Under the pieces are notes generated by a model. It had not been told where the DNA came from. It made no database searches and saw nothing but the letters and a program-made list of their open reading frames with translations. Of a stretch of DNA of 64,000 nucleotides, positions 60,551 through 64,000 are shown in pieces (the stretch's first letter is position 1; each line of letters opens with the position of its first letter). Source of the DNA: Colius striatus (lineage: Eukaryota > Chordata > Aves > Coliiformes > Coliidae). The stretch spans positions 21,193,501-21,257,500 of the forward strand of contig NC_084764.1 in assembly GCF_028858725.1 (NCBI RefSeq). Reading direction: 5' to 3'. Both the position numbers and the translations under genes were made by a program.

Positions 60551-61439
60551 GCCTGGCGCCGGCCCGAGCCCCGCTGCTACTGCTGCGGCGGCCCCGGCCT
60601 CGCCTCCGGCTCCTGCGACAAAAACAACAACATCAATGACAAGGCGGAGGGGGCGGGCGCCGGCCGGGACGCTGCCGCCGCCGGGGGAGGGGGGACGAGG
60701 GGCGGAGCGAGCTCTACCAAGGGGCCGGCGCGGCGGGGAGGGCAGAGGTGGGCCGCACCCCCGCCCGCGCCGCACCTCGCGCTCCTTACCGCTCAGCCTG
60801 TGGAGGGGGGCGAGGACAGCGCCGCGGGCGCCGCGCTCTTGCTCCTGCGAGGCGAGAAGGGCCGCCGCGGCCGAGGGAGGAGGAATTACCCTGTGGGGAG
60901 AAATGGAACTTGCCACCGGTCGCCTGGGAGGCGGCGCTAGCGCAGCTGGCTCCGCGACGGGAGGCTGGTCGCTAAGCGCTCCGGGCCGGTAGCGGCGCCC
61001 GGGAGCTCCCAGCACATCGCGTGGGCCTCGCGTCCCTTCCCCCCGGCGGCTCCTCCGCCCTAACGCAGTGCGGCGGGAGGCCCGGGACCGGGGCGAGGCT
61101 CCGTAGCCAGCTTCCCCGCGGGCTCCGCGGCCGGCGGAACCGCCGCCGCTCCCTGTGGAAGCGCCAGGCGCTGTGGGGGGACCCCCGGGGGAAACCCCTC
61201 CACCGAGCGGTTACTGTTCCAGCTTTGGGGCGGCAGGAAATAGTACGGAGCCTGCCCCGGGGTAGGCGGGGGGTGCCCGCGGAGGCTCCTCGACAAGAGC
61301 CAGTGCTGACGCGGGCCGGCCCCAGGGAGGCGGCGCTGCCGGGCAACGGCCGCCGGTAGCGCACGGGGCCTCCGCTCGGAGCCCGGGAGCGGCCGGAAGT
61401 GGGGGCGGTGGGCGGAAGCGGCGCTCCTCACCGCGCTCA

Positions 61440-61528
61440 CCATAGAGCTGGCGGGGAAGCGCCGCGCCGTCCTGAGGCTGCGGCATTTCCGGCAGGCGGT
61501 GCGTCACATCCGGGCGGCTGAGATGCCG
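61440..61528 (+). ncRNA. Possible first exon of a divergent transcript
   Basis: Downstream of ETS and CRE-like motifs at the outer edge of the FBXO33 island, the + strand has a good 5' splice site (CCG|GTAAGG) at 61529. Divergent non-coding RNAs are common at such promoters. There is no protein evidence, and the start is a guess. Confidence 0.25.
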
Positions 61529-62157
61529 GTAAGGCAGGCGGGCGGGGGGAGGAGGCGACGGTCCGGGCGCCGCTCCAGCGCTGGTCGTGGAGCACGGGCG
61601 CTGGGCCGGGCCGCGGGGCACGGCCCTCGCCGCCGCCACCCGCGGCGACGGACCGGCCTCTGCCCCGGGAAGGGGTGCGCACTTTCCCCGCACTGGGAAG
61701 GGGGCGCGGCCTGAGCAGGGCCTCAGCGTTCCGCCCTGCCCCGTGGCGCCGAGGGCTCCGACTTTGCCCCCGTCAAGGCTCTAGCCGGTGTCCGCCGGGC
61801 TGCCCCTTCCCTGCCCTCCCGGTGCGGCACGGGCAGTCGGGCCTGGCAGCTCTGTCTCTTGTCCCCGTGGGTCGCTTGAGGACCGCCCTCCCGGGTGCGG
61901 GCTGAAAGGGGGCAGCGGGTGAACAAGCGGGAATGTACCCGAGTCCTGTCACGCGTGTCTTGGGCTCAGTTACTCTGCTTTCGCTGTGATTATTGTGTTG
62001 CCCTGAAATAACGGCGGTAGGTGAAGCTCCTGTGCCTTGTGCCACACAGCTAGGTGTCAGGACTGCTAAGGCTTTCACATTCTCTTTGTAACTGGGACGA
62101 TATTCTTGTTTCTTAACATATTCAGTAGACTTGTAGTTGTGATGGAAGGGGGGAAAA

Positions 62158-62475
62158 GAACTGACATTTACAAGTATCTAAAGGGTAGATGGCAGGAGAA
62201 TGGGGCTTTTCTGTGGTGCCCAGTGGCAGGACTAGGGGTAACAGGCACAAGATGGAACAAAAAAAGTTCTACTTAAACACAAGGAAAAACTTCTTTACTG
62301 TAAGAGTGACTGGCACAGGCTGCACAGGGGGGTTGTGAAGTCTCCTCTGGAGTTTTTCAAAACTTGCCTGGATACATTCCTGTGTGACCTGATCGAGGGG
62401 AACCTGCTTTAGCAGGGGTTTAGTCTAGGTGGTCTTTAGAGGTCACTTCCAATCCCTACCATCTTGTGATTCTTC
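62158..62475 (+). mobile_element. CR1 LINE 3' fragment
   Basis: The segment reads in CR1 sense orientation: ACAAGTATCTAAAGGG, GTGGTGCCCAGTGGCAGGAC, GGAAAAACTTCTTTACTGT, GAGTTTTTCAAAACTTGCCT and AACCTGCTTTAGCAGGGG, and it ends TTCCAATCCCTACCATCTTG then TGATTCT, the canonical CR1 3' end. It is 5'-truncated and non-coding. Confidence 0.93.
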
Positions 62476-63075
62476 TCCTATCACTAATGTCTGAGTGCAT
62501 TTTCTGTAGGCAAACATAGACACAAACTTGTTCTTTCGCTTGTAGCCCAAAGAAGACACACTGTATGGGTATTTGTGAAATAACTTCCAACCTACCTGTG
62601 CTCATGAAAGTATTTCACATAATCAGAACCGTAATATCTTAACAAACAGGAAAAGTGGAGGTTTTTGTGATGAAAAGAGTGTTTTGTGTATGATTGCCTT
62701 TAATCAACAGTTTGGATAATTCTGCTGTTTTGCAGGCTGGGAATTCAACCTCCTTGTCTCTTGCACGATGTAGTGATTTTTAGTTTCCCCTAAGTTTCCA
62801 GAACAAATTGTTCAATCTTCCCTTCAAAATGAGCTATTGCACAGAAAACGTGATAAACAGCCTTTGAAAATTAATTTTGCAGTGTTAGGACATATTTTTT
62901 TGGACTCAACGACAAAAGAAATGCAGGAATCTGCTTCAAAGTGTATTTTACAGTTCTGTGCAACATCCGCTCGCTTCTTTTCTCCTTTGCTTTCTTTTTA
63001 TGGTTCCTCTCTTTACATTTCCTTTTTTGTTGTTTTAGGTTAAATTGAATATTTGTGCAACACAGCTTCTTGCAG

Positions 63076-63235
63076 GAGGACCACCACACTGTTTTACCAC
63101 TTAGGAAAATATGAGAATAAGCAGGGAGCGTTGTTCTCTCTGAACTAACAAACCATTCAGTGCCTTGTTGAGGACAGCTGCAGGAATCGGACGCTGGAAT
63201 CAATGTTATCGGATGAGTTAGAATCCAAACCTGAG
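63076..63235 (+). ncRNA. Possible internal exon of a divergent non-coding transcript
   Basis: The stretch is framed by a plausible acceptor (CTTCTTGCAG) and a good donor (CCTGAG|GTGAGC). All three + frames are interrupted, so it would be non-coding. It lies 1.5 kb beyond the candidate divergent first exon. This is inference from splice-site appearance only. Confidence 0.2.
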
Positions 63236-64000
63236 GTGAGCAATGCTAAACTGGGTTTGGTTCCAGGAACGTGGATGGGCAGCTCTTGGGAAACCTACTA
63301 TGAGTTCACTTAATTTGCTGCTTACTTAGTAATTCTTGAAAGTGTTTTCAGTGGCATCTTCTAATGTTTCCATTATTTTGATTTGCATGGTAAAAGATTA
63401 AAGGTTATTGCTGGGTTTTTTCCCCTTCCTTTCAGGTGTCAGTGAACACTCCTGCCTGTTCTCAGGTTATATGATTATTTTTTTGCTATTATAATGTTCT
63501 TTATGTTGCAAGAATTAAAAAAAAATTACTGTATTGACTATTTCTTTCCCTCAAACCAAATTGACTTTACTTGCTTTTGGCAAGTTTGGATTATTCTGTT
63601 AGCATCACCTAGTTCTGTTTTTTAAAGCCCTGGTGTTCCCCTGAAGTGGGTGGCAGAGTGGTGGGCAGCAGCCCACAGGGGATCCTGGTTGCTCTGTGTG
63701 AGGCTGCTCGATGGTTCCCAGGTTTGATCTGTAGCACAGCTGCACGTGAATTGCAGTGATGTGTGTGTCTGTACACAAGTGCATGCATAGCTGGCCACCA
63801 ACAGATTAACAGATTAACAGATTAAACGTATGTTTAAGAGGTAAACACAAACAGCATAAAGAACAGCAAAGTTTGTTAGTGGAATGTATCTATACTCTCA
63901 TCACTCATCTCTTGTGTGTACTCACATTCACAGATGTCTCTGGTGTCTGCCAGGCCTAAAGTCTTTCTGCTATCTGTGCCCAGACCCATGGCTTTTTAGC

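Larger units (their letters stand above)
59850..61720 (-). promoter_or_regulatory. FBXO33: CpG-island promoter of FBXO33, probably bidirectional
   Basis: The DNA is strongly GC- and CpG-rich across FBXO33 exon 1 and 1.1 kb upstream. It contains GC boxes (GGGGGCGGTGGGCGG near 61398), ETS-type CCGGAAG/TTTCCGG cores (near 61393 and 61486) and a CRE-like TGCGTCA at about 61500. No TATA box is evident. A + strand ATG followed by a good donor (ATGCCG|GTAAGG, 61523-61528) at the far edge suggests divergent transcription. Confidence 0.8.
61720..64000. other. Flank beyond the FBXO33 promoter
   Basis: Apart from a CR1 copy (62158-62475), a possible non-coding exon (63076-63235) and a small triplicated octamer AACAGATT near 63803-63826, I see no gene here. 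Confidence 0.5.

Noticed and set aside
59924-60940. 338-codon plus-strand open frame over FBXO33 exon 1
   Set aside because: It is the antisense shadow of the GC-rich FBXO33 first exon; the minus-strand frame carries the real F-box.

Overview
The window is avian (or at least sauropsid) nuclear DNA. It has AT-rich introns, GC-rich CpG-island promoters and three CR1 LINE fragments, the retroposon typical of birds. Two vertebrate genes account for nearly all of the coding content, and they converge: MIA2 (TALI/cTAGE5, an ER-exit-site cargo receptor) on the + strand at 1636-37764, and FBXO33 (F-box substrate adaptor) on the - strand at 60550-43616. MIA2 next to FBXO33 matches the gene order I recall for human 14q21. 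No bacterial, phage or defence system is present.

MIA2 can be followed exon by exon. There are 29 coding exons whose splice phases all agree, giving an open frame of 5361 nt (1786 residues plus stop). They encode a signal peptide and MIA-type SH3 domain (exons 1-3), one 2383-nt luminal exon (exon 4), a membrane-proximal part (exons 5-7), long coiled coils (exons 8-22) and a proline-rich COPII-binding tail (exons 23-29). A near-consensus HNF1 site lies upstream of the first ATG. A second promoter, a CpG island inside intron 6, drives an alternative first exon (12501-12614) that joins exon 7 in frame and yields the short cTAGE5-type protein (about 819 residues). A UPRE/XBP1-type element lies in that island.

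The most unusual structure is a 33-bp minisatellite of 35 copies, 34 of them in exact register, that begins at the 5' splice site of MIA2 exon 28. Each unit repeats the last bases of the exon or a close variant and, in most units, the GTACGT donor. The array is open in five of six frames and closed in the MIA2 frame by a TAG in most units. A second unusual structure is a stretch after exon 4 (7440-9198) that looks like decayed coding sequence: several open blocks in shifting frames, one of them resembling a module in exon 4.

FBXO33 has four exons with matching phases (497 codons plus stop), a large CpG-island promoter that is probably bidirectional, and long introns holding a CR1 fragment and a perfect 3 x 30-bp tandem repeat. 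The region 38131-41890 between the two 3' ends and the region 61720-64000 beyond the FBXO33 promoter show no protein gene; the latter holds a CR1 copy and a possible exon of a divergent non-coding transcript.
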